Positions 6,613 through 15,961 of a DNA stretch of 28,330 bases are shown here, piece after piece; the first letter of the stretch is position 1, and the number at the start of each line of letters is the position of its first letter. The DNA is from a virus. Location: the IMG/VR virus record IMGVR_UViG_3300030388_001020, positions 1 through 28,330 of that record; one strand, 5' to 3'. A program made the translations under genes and the position numbers. The notes under the pieces are model-generated. The model was not told the origin of the DNA. It worked only from the letters and a program-made list of their open reading frames with translations, and did no database searches.

Positions 6613-8379
6613 TTAAAGTGTTGCTTTTTGTTGAATCAATGTGTTAATTTGTTGTGAATTTGTCACTTGTTGTTCAACCACAAATGCTTGAATTGGTGGT
6701 GTATCTTGAACAAATTGATTATTGAACTGCTCAGTTATTGATGGAATATTAGATAAGTCCGTGATTGATTGTGTATCTACACCACCAGATGGAAGATTGA
6801 TATTACCAGTATCTGTTTCTGGTGTTGGTATTTCTGTTTTTACTGCCATTATATTCTTCACACTTTTCAAACCAGCTGCTAAAGTCAAACCAGCTTGAAT
6901 ATAAGAAAATGGTGGTGGCAACTTCAATGCTTCTGTAACTCCAGTCCAAGTGTTGATTGTTGCAGTTGCAACACCAGATACTTTTGATGCAGCAGTTCCT
7001 TCCTCAAATAAGTCACCAGCCATCTTGATTGTATTTGACAACATTTGTATTTCATTTTTCCTGGCATCTTCTTTGGCTTTTGCAAGTTCTTCAAATGTTT
7101 TTAAATCTTCATCTGCAAATTTATCATTTGATTCTTGAACCAGAGCATTGTATTGTTCTGTTATTGCAACATCATCTTCACCAGCCTTTCTTGCAAGTTC
7201 TGCTTTTGCTAAATAGTCTTGTTCAAGTGCAAGAAGTTCTTGTTCTCTTGCAGTCATTGTTGCAAGTTGAATTTCATTTTGTGCATCAAACAATTCTTTT
7301 TCAAGTGCTGCTTGATTTGTTAATTGTTCAGATGTTTGACCAGCAATTCTTTCTTTCAGTTCAAGTTGTGCAAGTAATGCTTCTTCAAGTTTTACTTGTG
7401 ATTTCACATTTGATTCATCCAAACTCAATTGAAGTTGTGCAATCTTTACTTTTTCATCAATTGAAACTTTTTCTTTTGCAACTTGATTTTCAAGGATTCT
7501 TGCAAGTTCATCATTAGCAGCAATTCTTTCTTCAAAAGTTTTTCTGACATCATCACGAATTTGTCTTTGAAGTTCAGCATCCAACTGTCCTTGAAGTTGT
7601 TGTTTTGCTCTTAATACTTCAAGAAGTTCTTCATTCTTTTTTGCTTCTGCAAGTGCTTTTCCCATTTCCAAAGCACCAGAAATTGAAATGTCCTTGACTC
7701 CTTCAACGGCTGTATCTACTGCTGCTGATACTACTGAACCAATTTCAGTCAATGCTTCACCAAGATTATCTTTTATTGATTGTCCAGCTTCAACCACTTC
7801 ATCAACCACTTCAGACAAGTTTGCTTTTGATTCAAGTATTTTGGCATTTAGATTGTCAATTGTTTCTTGGTCTTTGCCACCAAAGAATGATTGTTCCCAT
7901 GCCAATGCAACTTCTTGCAGTCCTAATTGAATTCCATAGAATGCAGCCTTGAATGGAAATAAAACAGTAGTAACAATTCCATCCATTACTTTACCAAGAC
8001 CTTCAAATCCTTCAGCAGAATTTGAAACAGCATCAACAACATCTGATATAACACCAGACACTTGTTGCATTATAACTCCAAGTGTTTCTGATACAATTGC
8101 AACTGCATCAATAACTGCTTGATTTTGCATCAATACATCTTTCAAGAATTTGAATGCTTCAATAATAAGACCAACACCAAGTGTTTTCATCGCAAGTCCA
8201 ACACCCTTGAAACCTTTTCCAACTTTTCCCAAAGCACCATCTGTTGATTTTCCAGTCTTTGCAATATCTTCAAGATTCTCATTTGTATCAGCTAATGCAT
8301 CCTTTACTGATTCCAAATCTTTTGAAATCTTGGAAACATTAGTTTGGAACTCTATGTCTACAACTATTTTTTCAGCCAT
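6613..8379 (-). CDS. Tail tape measure protein
   Basis: A 588-residue protein. Hydrophobic, glycine-rich helices at about 50-170 (GFKGVGLAMKTLGVGLIIEAF) may serve membrane penetration. A long coiled-coil region rich in Ala, Gln and Glu covers about 230-450 (EELLEVLRAKQQLQGQLDAEL). A second hydrophobic stretch reads TINTWTGVTEALKLPPPFSY and then IQAGLTLAAGLKSVKNIM, a frequent signature near the C-terminus of tape measures in this host group. The protein sets tail length and is ejected ahead of the DNA; its size implies a moderately short siphovirus tail. The tail chaperones usually directly precede this gene, but here they are about 7.6 kb away. The start overlaps the preceding small gene by 16 bases. 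Confidence 0.85.
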   Translation of the reverse strand: MAEKIVVDIEFQTNVSKISKDLESVKDALADTNENLEDIAKTGKSTDGALGKVGKGFKGVGLAMKTLGVGLIIEAFKFLKDVLMQNQAVIDAVAIVSETLGVIMQQVSGVISDVVDAVSNSAEGFEGLGKVMDGIVTTVLFPFKAAFYGIQLGLQEVALAWEQSFFGGKDQETIDNLNAKILESKANLSEVVDEVVEAGQSIKDNLGEALTEIGSVVSAAVDTAVEGVKDISISGALEMGKALAEAKKNEELLEVLRAKQQLQGQLDAELQRQIRDDVRKTFEERIAANDELARILENQVAKEKVSIDEKVKIAQLQLSLDESNVKSQVKLEEALLAQLELKERIAGQTSEQLTNQAALEKELFDAQNEIQLATMTAREQELLALEQDYLAKAELARKAGEDDVAITEQYNALVQESNDKFADEDLKTFEELAKAKEDARKNEIQMLSNTIKMAGDLFEEGTAASKVSGVATATINTWTGVTEALKLPPPFSYIQAGLTLAAGLKSVKNIMAVKTEIPTPETDTGNINLPSGGVDTQSITDLSNIPSITEQFNNQFVQDTPPIQAFVVEQQVTNSQQINTLIQQKATL

Positions 8380-8606
8380 CTGAATATGTTTTTAAATTCA
8401 ATCATTTTCTTTCTGTTTTTTACAACTTGCCTTTCATACCAAGTCAAACACTTGTTGTTTTCATACAAGTCATTTGGAAGGTATTTCAGCACCTTTGGAA
8501 TGAACTTCATTGCACCATTCCAATATTGAAACATAGGTGTGAAATCAAGCCTTTTCAAAGTTGTGAAATTTGCTTTTTTGGAAATTGTGATTCTTATGTG
8601 TTCCAT
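8364..8606 (-). CDS. Small basic protein between tail tip and tape measure genes
   Basis: An 80-residue basic protein rich in lysine and aromatic residues (MFQYWNGAMKFIPKVLKYLP, ending KNIFRWLKK). It overlaps the tail-tip gene end by 13 bases and the tape measure start by 16, so all three are probably translated together. No membrane segment or catalytic motif is visible. Its fixed place between two tail genes suggests a tail assembly or tail-tip role, but I do not recognise the family. Confidence 0.6.
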   Translation of the reverse strand: MEHIRITISKKANFTTLKRLDFTPMFQYWNGAMKFIPKVLKYLPNDLYENNKCLTWYERQVVKNRKKMIEFKNIFRWLKK

Positions 8607-11600
8607 TTTGTTTGTAAATAATTTTGTACTTGATTTCTTTGTGATCCAGTTAATTTAACTCCGTAAACTATTACTTCATAAACCTTCCCTGAATAGTCTG
8701 CAACTGGAGACCTTGAAGTTCCATCCCAAGTAGCACCAACAACAAATGTGTCTTGTGAGGTATTAGATGAATTATTGTCTGCATCTGTATTACCATCTTG
8801 GTCAAAAATTTCTCGTGTAACTGAAGACCTTGTTCCAATTACAACTTGTTGTGTTGTTGAAGGAATTATTGAAACTCTATTACCATAGTCTTGTGATGAT
8901 TTGTTCATAAATGATGAACCACCTGCACCAGAAACTGAATTGTTAATATTTATTCCATATAGTTGTTGCGCTCTATTACAAATTCCAGCAATTGTTTCAC
9001 CTCGTGTTGATGTTGTAGTATTATCAGATTTGAAAACCACAAAAATAGTATTATCACCATCTGAAGCATTTATCAATGTTGATGCTTGATTTCCAAGAAC
9101 TTGATTAACACCACTAAATGAAACATATGAATCAGCAATTGATTGTGAATAAACTGGTTTATAAGCTGATGTTGATTGTGTTAAATGGTGGTTGTTTCCA
9201 GACAAATCATCCCATTGAGAAATTGCTCCACCAGAATGTGTGATTGTTGCTGGTTGATTTGAATCAACCCATAATAAACAACCAGAAATTGAAGGTGGTG
9301 AAAATGTTCTTTGATTTGATGGTCTATCAATATTTTGTAAACCAACAAGAGTATATTTAAAGTCAATTGTCCAATCAACATCACTTAAAGCATCAGCACC
9401 AGTCATGTTGATATTAAAATAAAACATTCCATCATCAACATATTGTCCATCAAAATATGCTTGGCCAGGCAAAACATTGAAATTATAAGCTGAAAATTCT
9501 GATGATTCTTTTTGCGTGTCAAGTGTCAAGTTTCTAATTGATACATTTCCAGAATTGGTTGTGTTATTAATAACTCCTTTATAGATTCTAAATGAATAAA
9601 GTTGTGACCGATTTGCAACAACACCTCTTTCATGACCAACAACTGAAACTTCAAAACCTATGATTGAAGGAAATTCAAGTCTAAATAAATTAGTTGCTTG
9701 TTCTGTAAAAAATTCATTATTTATTAAAGTGCTAAAAATGAATATACCATTTTGACCAATATTTATATCTTCTTTATTCCTTGACTGACAATGTTTCACA
9801 AATTGTCCAGAACCACTTCTTCCACGTTTGTTATATAATGGATCAGCACCACCAGAAATGAATTCTTCACCATTACCAAGTGCAATTGCATAATCACCTT
9901 GAATTGAATTGTTTTTAAATTTTTGTCTTGAATACACATCAAGATATGTTGAATTATAATTAAGTGAATAAGGATTTAATAAATTATTGCTACCTTCTAT
10001 ATTTGAATATGTAGTATTTGAATCAATAGCATTTGAATCACCTTTTATGGAATTACCAAGAGAATCAGTTTTAATAAAATTAAAGAATCCATTGACATTT
10101 GAATGATTTGTTTGAATTGCGTTTCCTGGCCCATGAACATTATTATATGAACCACTAACTTCATTCAGTCCTTTTATAGTGTTGTTAATCAATAAACTTG
10201 AAGTGTCTAAACTCAAACTATCACCAGAAAATCCTTTGTTTCCACCACCACCAGCAGATGGATCGGAAACACCACCACCACTATCTGGAACACCTCCACC
10301 AGAAAAGACTTGTGTACATACTCCATTTGCATATGTATATCCAAATGCTTCACAACATGATTGTGTTGGAATAACTGCAAACCCTCCTATTGTACTTATG
10401 AAGTTAACAACACCACCATTGATGGTGATAAAACTTGGCTCAATAGCACAATCATTTCCAGCTTTGTCAAATTTATTAATTCTTGCAACTTTAATCAATT
10501 CAACTTGACAAGTTGATGTTCCTATTAATGGATAATTTGATATTTTATTAATTCTAAAATATTCGTTTTTAACAAATATAATATCATTAAAATTCATTGA
10601 TAATATATCAAGTGAAGACAGATAAAATGATGCAATTAATAATCTTGCATTAATTGAATAAGTTTCATCAATAAAATTTTTCCAGTACACAAAATATGCA
10701 GAATTCATTGATATTGGTGATGCTAAAGAACCAGTATATTCACCCATGAATGATAGACATTCTGTTGCTGGAAGTATTACTGCATCTTTATAGTTTTGCA
10801 ACAATCCATAAGATGTCAAAGAAAGTGATAACAAGGAATTTGGTGTTGTATTATAAATTTGAACACCATCATTTGAATCAGTTGGTACAAAACCACAATA
10901 GAATGATAATCTGATTCCTGGTTCACAAGTAACATTGTCATTTTCTTGATTATAAGCAACTGAATATCTTATTGGTGTTTCAGGAATTTGACTTGTGATT
11001 GTTGGTTTAAAAATTGTTTTTATTTCTTCTTTATCTTTTCCAAAATCATTTTCAGTATTGTCTATATTCTGTGTTCCATAAATCCTATCAGTTGATGCTT
11101 TAAACATTGAATTCATGAAGTCTTCAGAACTTGCATCAGTAAATGATAAATTCTTTGCTTGTAAATCAACGGTTGGCTTTATTTGAATATCTTTTGAAAC
11201 ATCTATTTTTTCAGTCCAATTTACTGAATTACCTTTTTCAATCCATTCTGAATATGGTTCAATATATAGATGTGTTGGTTGAAGTTCATCTGGTACAATA
11301 ATCAGATTAAACTTTTTTGTAAGTGAAGTTAAAAAATCAAGTGCTTTTACATTTGGAAGATTTGCATTGACTGAATATTCAGTTGTTGCATCATATGGTG
11401 TAATATTTAAATTTCCACTACTTGGTGATACTCCAACATATCCATCTGATGCAGGTGTATTTCTAAATGCTGATGCAAGGATTGTGATTGTACTTGTAGG
11501 TGAAGAAGTTGATAATATAGTTACAATTAACTTATATTGTTTTCCACTTTCAAAGGTGTTTATAAAATTAGGATTAAAACCACCAAGAATACTTTGTCCA

Positions 11601-12685
11601 GTACCATTGTTAAGTGTTTGAATATCTGTTTCAAATTGTGTAAAAATATTGTCCGTAATATTAAACAAACCGAATGTGTATTCTATCTGTAAACTTCCAC
11701 TTGCTAACAATTGAACCATTCCACTAAATGCTGACAAGTTCCAGTTTCCACTTGGTGAATATATTCCAGTAGTTGTGTCAAATTGACCAGAAGCATTCAT
11801 AAAATCTGGCTGTCCAGAAGGTGGCAATAAATTATTAGGTATTATTGTATGAACACCAACTGATGCTGGAAATGTTCCACCAGTATTAAATTCACCTTGT
11901 ACATCTATTCTATAAAAGTTTGGATCTGTCAAAGTTGTATTTCCAGCACCACCAGAATTGATGTCCATATACAAATCAGTCATTGTTGTATCAAAGAAAG
12001 TTGATTCATATGTAAATCCTGAATCTAAAATAATCTTTTGTAAAACTTTTTGAACTCTAATTTGTGGTTTTAAATTCCTTATATTAATTGGATTTGTTGC
12101 AACTCCACTTGAATCTTGATTAGTGCATGAACTTGTTGTGTTCCCTCCAATAAATTGTGCGCCATAATCAAATAATGAATATACAATGTCACCACCAAAC
12201 AATCCAACTGCATCCCTATTCATTGAATCTCTCACATTCTGTGGAGTCAAAATATGACTATATTCAGACCAATCAAAATCACTTAGCATTAAAGAATCAA
12301 GAATTTGTCCAATTGTAGCAACAGAACTGAATACTACACATTCATATGAACTTATTTCATTATTGGAAGTAAACACATTTGTCAATTGTAAATAGCCATT
12401 GAAGACATCAATTGTGTCTTTTGTAATAGTTGCTTCTACTTTTATTTTTGGATTATAATTTCCAAATGATGTCACTTCAAAATAATCACCAAAGAATACA
12501 TTGTTGTTTGTAGTTGATGGAATTCTGAAATTGTATGTATAATTTCCTTTTGTATTTTTAAATGATTGAATGTCCTTGAATTGATAATCAGCAGAAATTG
12601 GTTGATTATCTGCTAAGTCTAAAAAAACAATTTGTGATGTGTTGATTAAACTTTCTTGTGTCTGAACTCTTATTTGTGTACTCAT
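8594..12685 (-). CDS. Large tail-tip/receptor-binding protein with a C-terminal LamG-like domain
   Basis: The largest gene, 1363 residues. The N-terminal third (QESLINTSQIVFLDLADNQP, FRIPSTTNNNVFFGDYFEV, then DVFNGYLQLTNV) resembles Bacteroidota phage tail-tip proteins that cap the tail tube. Around residue 777 is a small cysteine module, CCEAFGYTYANGVC, followed by a glycine-rich linker of about 40 residues. Residues about 810-935 contain NSIKGDSNAIDSN-type repeats like YadA head rolls, suggesting a trimeric fibre part. The last 230 residues (LLWVDSNQPATITHSGG, ISQWDDLSGNNHH) look like a LamG/concanavalin-type jelly roll, likely binding host surface glycans. It overlaps the preceding gene by one base (TAATG). 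The receptor-binding role is inferred from domain content and position. Confidence 0.75.
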   Translation of the reverse strand: MSTQIRVQTQESLINTSQIVFLDLADNQPISADYQFKDIQSFKNTKGNYTYNFRIPSTTNNNVFFGDYFEVTSFGNYNPKIKVEATITKDTIDVFNGYLQLTNVFTSNNEISSYECVVFSSVATIGQILDSLMLSDFDWSEYSHILTPQNVRDSMNRDAVGLFGGDIVYSLFDYGAQFIGGNTTSSCTNQDSSGVATNPINIRNLKPQIRVQKVLQKIILDSGFTYESTFFDTTMTDLYMDINSGGAGNTTLTDPNFYRIDVQGEFNTGGTFPASVGVHTIIPNNLLPPSGQPDFMNASGQFDTTTGIYSPSGNWNLSAFSGMVQLLASGSLQIEYTFGLFNITDNIFTQFETDIQTLNNGTGQSILGGFNPNFINTFESGKQYKLIVTILSTSSPTSTITILASAFRNTPASDGYVGVSPSSGNLNITPYDATTEYSVNANLPNVKALDFLTSLTKKFNLIIVPDELQPTHLYIEPYSEWIEKGNSVNWTEKIDVSKDIQIKPTVDLQAKNLSFTDASSEDFMNSMFKASTDRIYGTQNIDNTENDFGKDKEEIKTIFKPTITSQIPETPIRYSVAYNQENDNVTCEPGIRLSFYCGFVPTDSNDGVQIYNTTPNSLLSLSLTSYGLLQNYKDAVILPATECLSFMGEYTGSLASPISMNSAYFVYWKNFIDETYSINARLLIASFYLSSLDILSMNFNDIIFVKNEYFRINKISNYPLIGTSTCQVELIKVARINKFDKAGNDCAIEPSFITINGGVVNFISTIGGFAVIPTQSCCEAFGYTYANGVCTQVFSGGGVPDSGGGVSDPSAGGGGNKGFSGDSLSLDTSSLLINNTIKGLNEVSGSYNNVHGPGNAIQTNHSNVNGFFNFIKTDSLGNSIKGDSNAIDSNTTYSNIEGSNNLLNPYSLNYNSTYLDVYSRQKFKNNSIQGDYAIALGNGEEFISGGADPLYNKRGRSGSGQFVKHCQSRNKEDINIGQNGIFIFSTLINNEFFTEQATNLFRLEFPSIIGFEVSVVGHERGVVANRSQLYSFRIYKGVINNTTNSGNVSIRNLTLDTQKESSEFSAYNFNVLPGQAYFDGQYVDDGMFYFNINMTGADALSDVDWTIDFKYTLVGLQNIDRPSNQRTFSPPSISGCLLWVDSNQPATITHSGGAISQWDDLSGNNHHLTQSTSAYKPVYSQSIADSYVSFSGVNQVLGNQASTLINASDGDNTIFVVFKSDNTTTSTRGETIAGICNRAQQLYGININNSVSGAGGSSFMNKSSQDYGNRVSIIPSTTQQVVIGTRSSVTREIFDQDGNTDADNNSSNTSQDTFVVGATWDGTSRSPVADYSGKVYEVIVYGVKLTGSQRNQVQNYLQTKWNT

Positions 12686-14169
12686 TATGTAGTTCTAAAT
12701 TTTGGATTTGCAAATTTAAACTTTAGTTCATATTGATACAAACCACGATTTTTTTCACGCTTTAATTTCATTGAACTTGTTTCAAGAATTAAGGCTTTGG
12801 CATTTTCACCATCCAATAAATGAATCTGTGGTGACATCATTAAGTCTTTAATTTGTTCAACTTCTGATTCATTTAGGTAATCAGTAAACATTGTTGTTGT
12901 GATTGCTGATGAAACTGATGTTGTTGACTTTCCTTGCTTTGCAACATCAAGAGGATATGCCATATCAATTGCATTTGGTAAAAATGCAAGTAAACTACTA
13001 TTGTCTTGTGTTGTTATTGGTGTTGTAACATATTCTTTCTTTACATTCAATTCATCTGTTCTTTCTTTGTTCAATGTAATATATTCCCATGCACCAAATC
13101 TATTCATATATGACAATCTTGATTGGTCATATTCTTCACAATAATTTACAACATTAAACAAATAAGTTATTGAAGTAATTGTTGCACCTCCATTTTCTTC
13201 AAAATATAATGTGAAAGATTTAATAGCATCACGACCACCAGCAACAGAATCTGGTAATGTTCCAGCTACATTTGTTCCATCAATTACAAGTTTTTGTAAA
13301 TTTTCAAGACCAACTCCAAAAAATAAATAAAAAAATTCTGTATCAATTGTTGATAAATAAGCACCACCATTTGCAGACACATTTTTATAGGTGATATTAC
13401 CTAATACACTACCAGAAGCATCAGCCCCATCATAATATCTAATTCGTATCACTTCTGGCAATGATGATGTATTAATTTCACATTTATTTAATATTGAAAT
13501 AGTATGATATTCATTTTTACCAATGTTTATTTTTGAAAAATTATTTTGTATGTTATAATTTGAAGATAATAATTTTCCTTTTGTAGCAACGGTAAATACA
13601 TAAGGTGAAAAGTCTATGACAACACCTTCTTCTTCTTGACCTCTTCCCCAAAACATAAACACTTTTTTTGTTTTTAAAGTAGTTATATCTTTTGCAGGTA
13701 CACCATTAGGAATTGCTGAAAACATTTCATAAAAATTAATTGTCATGACATTTGCAACACCTTTGAATGATCCTAAACCTTGAAGTTCATTTAGCAACCC
13801 TGCTGATATTGGATTCATTGTGCCAGATGTTTTTATAGGCAAAGTGTGAATATTTCCTTTCATCAAAGGAATATCTCCACCAGGTGCATCACTATTTCTT
13901 GATGCAGTAATTTGTGGTGTGACAATTGATTTATATATTTCTGAAAAATTAAACAGACTTTTTCCATTGTCCGTGATTTGTTGTGTAAAAGAAATAGTTT
14001 TTGTAATAAGGGGATTTGATTGAATATTATAATTCACTTCAATCAAGAATCTGAATTTGTAAACTCCTCCAGCTGCTGGAAATATTGGTGTATCTGTTGA
14101 CATATACGCCAGGTTCATCCCAGAACTTATGTTAAAGTTTAAATTATTCATGGTAATTGTTAAAGCCAT
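12685..14169 (-). CDS. Putative distal tail (Dit-like) protein
   Basis: A 494-residue protein between the neck gene and the tail-tip gene. It is mostly beta-stranded, with alternating hydrophobic and polar residues. The C-terminal third has VNYCEEYDQSRLSYMNRFGAW and continues with a threonine- and lysine-rich stretch and LMMSPQIHLLDGENAKAL, a pattern I associate with tail baseplate-type proteins of Bacteroidota phages. The expected role is to join the tail tube to the tip complex. The A-rich leader gives no Shine-Dalgarno motif, and the start follows the neck stop by one base. Whether it is a true Dit homologue cannot be decided without a structure comparison. Confidence 0.6.
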   Translation of the reverse strand: MALTITMNNLNFNISSGMNLAYMSTDTPIFPAAGGVYKFRFLIEVNYNIQSNPLITKTISFTQQITDNGKSLFNFSEIYKSIVTPQITASRNSDAPGGDIPLMKGNIHTLPIKTSGTMNPISAGLLNELQGLGSFKGVANVMTINFYEMFSAIPNGVPAKDITTLKTKKVFMFWGRGQEEEGVVIDFSPYVFTVATKGKLLSSNYNIQNNFSKINIGKNEYHTISILNKCEINTSSLPEVIRIRYYDGADASGSVLGNITYKNVSANGGAYLSTIDTEFFYLFFGVGLENLQKLVIDGTNVAGTLPDSVAGGRDAIKSFTLYFEENGGATITSITYLFNVVNYCEEYDQSRLSYMNRFGAWEYITLNKERTDELNVKKEYVTTPITTQDNSSLLAFLPNAIDMAYPLDVAKQGKSTTSVSSAITTTMFTDYLNESEVEQIKDLMMSPQIHLLDGENAKALILETSSMKLKREKNRGLYQYELKFKFANPKFRTT

Positions 14170-14170
14170 C

Positions 14171-14752
14171 TTAAGTAAGTTTAATTTCTTTTATAATTTG
14201 CTTAATGAAATCATTAGCCATTGAAAGTGCGACATCAGTTCCATCTGTTGGAATAGCCACTTCAAGTGCATCTTTGAAATAGTTTCTTGGTGCAAGTCCT
14301 TGTGTTGCAATCTTTCTTCCAATCAGAAATGCCATTGTTTTTTTAGCTGATTCAGTATTTTTTTTGAATTTACCAGTCCCAAGTTCACGAAGTCTTATTG
14401 GTTTTGTTTCAATCCATTTCATAATGACACCTTCTGCAACATTCTTTCCTTTAAATTTGAATGGTGAATCTTTTGCTCCTATTGGTGATGCTAAAGAACC
14501 ACGAACACCTTGTTCCATAAATAAAGCATAATCAACAGATGATGTGAATTCTAAATCAAAACCACTTGCAAACTTTCCACCTGAACTTCTTTTTTGCTTT
14601 AGTTGAAATCCTAAAGAAGAAGACAAATCACCAGTATTATTTGTCACTCGCTTTTTTCCTTCAATCATTTTGGATGCACCAAGATTGATTCTTGCAAGTT
14701 TCACAACTCTTGTTCCAAATTTCTGAAGTTCTTGTTTAGTAGTTGGAATCAT
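14171..14752 (-). CDS. HK97 gp10-like neck (head-tail joining) protein
   Basis: A 193-residue basic protein. VDYALFMEQGVRGSLASP (about residues 74-91) and the C-terminal IATQGLAPRNYFKDAL match the pattern of HK97 gp10-type proteins. In that family a conserved acidic and glycine-rich loop is followed by a helix ending in RPF- or RNYF-like residues. Such proteins close the neck below the connector. The start is next to the stop of the fused tail-completion gene (14753), so the two neck components are made together. The family match is from motif memory, not a search. Confidence 0.65.
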   Translation of the reverse strand: MIPTTKQELQKFGTRVVKLARINLGASKMIEGKKRVTNNTGDLSSSLGFQLKQKRSSGGKFASGFDLEFTSSVDYALFMEQGVRGSLASPIGAKDSPFKFKGKNVAEGVIMKWIETKPIRLRELGTGKFKKNTESAKKTMAFLIGRKIATQGLAPRNYFKDALEVAIPTDGTDVALSMANDFIKQIIKEIKLT

Positions 14753-15961
14753 TTATCTATAATTTAACCATTCCATTGTTGATTCAATGTTTGCATTTGT
14801 CATTGCAGTTGGTGAAAACATAAATTCTTGAAGATAAAAGTCTGATGTGTTATCAGCTGTTGGATTCCCAATTCCAAAGTTTTTGTTTGTGAAATCAAAT
14901 GTTGTTGATATTGATACCGTTTCATTTGCAGTATTTCCATACCACAATGTAATTTTACTTGTTGTTAGTTGAACACAAAAAGTAAATGATTCAAGTCTTT
15001 TGTGTGCAGTTTCAAAATTGTTTCCATTAGTTGGACAAACTGGAAAGTCAGAAGTTATTACTGAAAAAGGACTATAATTTAACAATATTAATTTTCCAGA
15101 TGATGATTGAATTGACACTTCAAAGCCATCAAGTGCGCTTAAAGTTCCTCCAACATAAAAAATTGAATTAAAACCACTTGCTATTGAATACCTTGAAAAG
15201 TCTTTAATTCTTACAAAGAAAGTTGCATCAGTTTGTGTAGTAGCTGGATGCTCCAAATACATTGGATTTAATATATTAGAATTCGAGAAATGAAAAGCAT
15301 TCTTTAATGGTGACCAAGTTGCGCTTGATCCATTCATTCGCAAAACATTGTCACCAGATATTGTATCAACAACTGGTGAAAGTTCTGAAATTTCTTGACC
15401 ACTAAATGTTGTTTGATTATGAATTCTTTCTCTTGAATACCATGCAAGACTTGAAGGTACAGAATCTGGAAGTGTGAATTTTAATGCATTCTGTCTTTCT
15501 GGATTAAAATACGGAATTAGACAAGCAGATGCTTCATTCGGTGTGATGACATTGAATGATGTTGCCCATCCTGAACAACTATCTGGTTCTGTGTCTATGA
15601 ATGGTTGTGCTGATACTGGAAGTTCCATTGAAATCAAAGTGTCTGCATTTATGAAATACTTTCCATCTGTGATTTCTTTACATAAATCTTGTAGAATTAG
15701 CAATGAATCAGACAGACAATTTGCTTCATTTCTCATCTTGTTTGATTCAATGTTGTATCTGTCAAAAACAACAACATCAAAACCATAAACAACAACCTGG
15801 TCATCAATAGATGTTGCAGTTGGTGTTATGTGTAAAGCTGGATATTCTGTGAACTTATCTTTGTCAAACAAGTCAATTTCACCATAAGTGAAAGAATTGA
15901 TTTGCTGGTGTTGGTCTGCAATAGAATCAAAGTACTGAATGATGGCTTTGTAAGTAATCAT
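14753..15961 (-). CDS. Tail-completion/terminator-like protein fused to a LamG-like domain
   Basis: A 402-residue protein in two parts. Residues 1 to about 165 (MITYKAIIQYFDSIADQHQQ, EYPALHITPTATSIDDQ, VYGFDVVVFDRYN) resemble the compact tail terminator or head-tail joining proteins of Bacteroidota phages, which are usually about 150 residues and stop there. Here the chain continues for about 235 residues with a jelly-roll pattern: FFVRIKDFSRYSIASGFNS, FEVSIQSSSGKLILL and FTFCVQLTTSKITLWYG strands, like a LamG or concanavalin-type lectin domain. The start overlaps the frameshifted chaperone stop by ATGA. The extension could decorate the neck and bind glycans. The fold of the extension is inferred from strand pattern only. 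Confidence 0.6.
   Translation of the reverse strand: MITYKAIIQYFDSIADQHQQINSFTYGEIDLFDKDKFTEYPALHITPTATSIDDQVVVYGFDVVVFDRYNIESNKMRNEANCLSDSLLILQDLCKEITDGKYFINADTLISMELPVSAQPFIDTEPDSCSGWATSFNVITPNEASACLIPYFNPERQNALKFTLPDSVPSSLAWYSRERIHNQTTFSGQEISELSPVVDTISGDNVLRMNGSSATWSPLKNAFHFSNSNILNPMYLEHPATTQTDATFFVRIKDFSRYSIASGFNSIFYVGGTLSALDGFEVSIQSSSGKLILLNYSPFSVITSDFPVCPTNGNNFETAHKRLESFTFCVQLTTSKITLWYGNTANETVSISTTFDFTNKNFGIGNPTADNTSDFYLQEFMFSPTAMTNANIESTMEWLNYR

Noticed and set aside
7029-7517. A long plus-strand frame opposite the tape measure gene, leucine- and glutamine-rich
   Set aside because: It is the antisense of a strongly supported coiled-coil gene; its composition comes from the complement of that sequence, and no plus-strand neighbours or promoter support it.
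10179-10508. Plus-strand proline-rich frame opposite the tail-tip gene
   Set aside because: The proline stretch is the complement of the glycine-rich hinge of the tail-tip protein, so it is a shadow.
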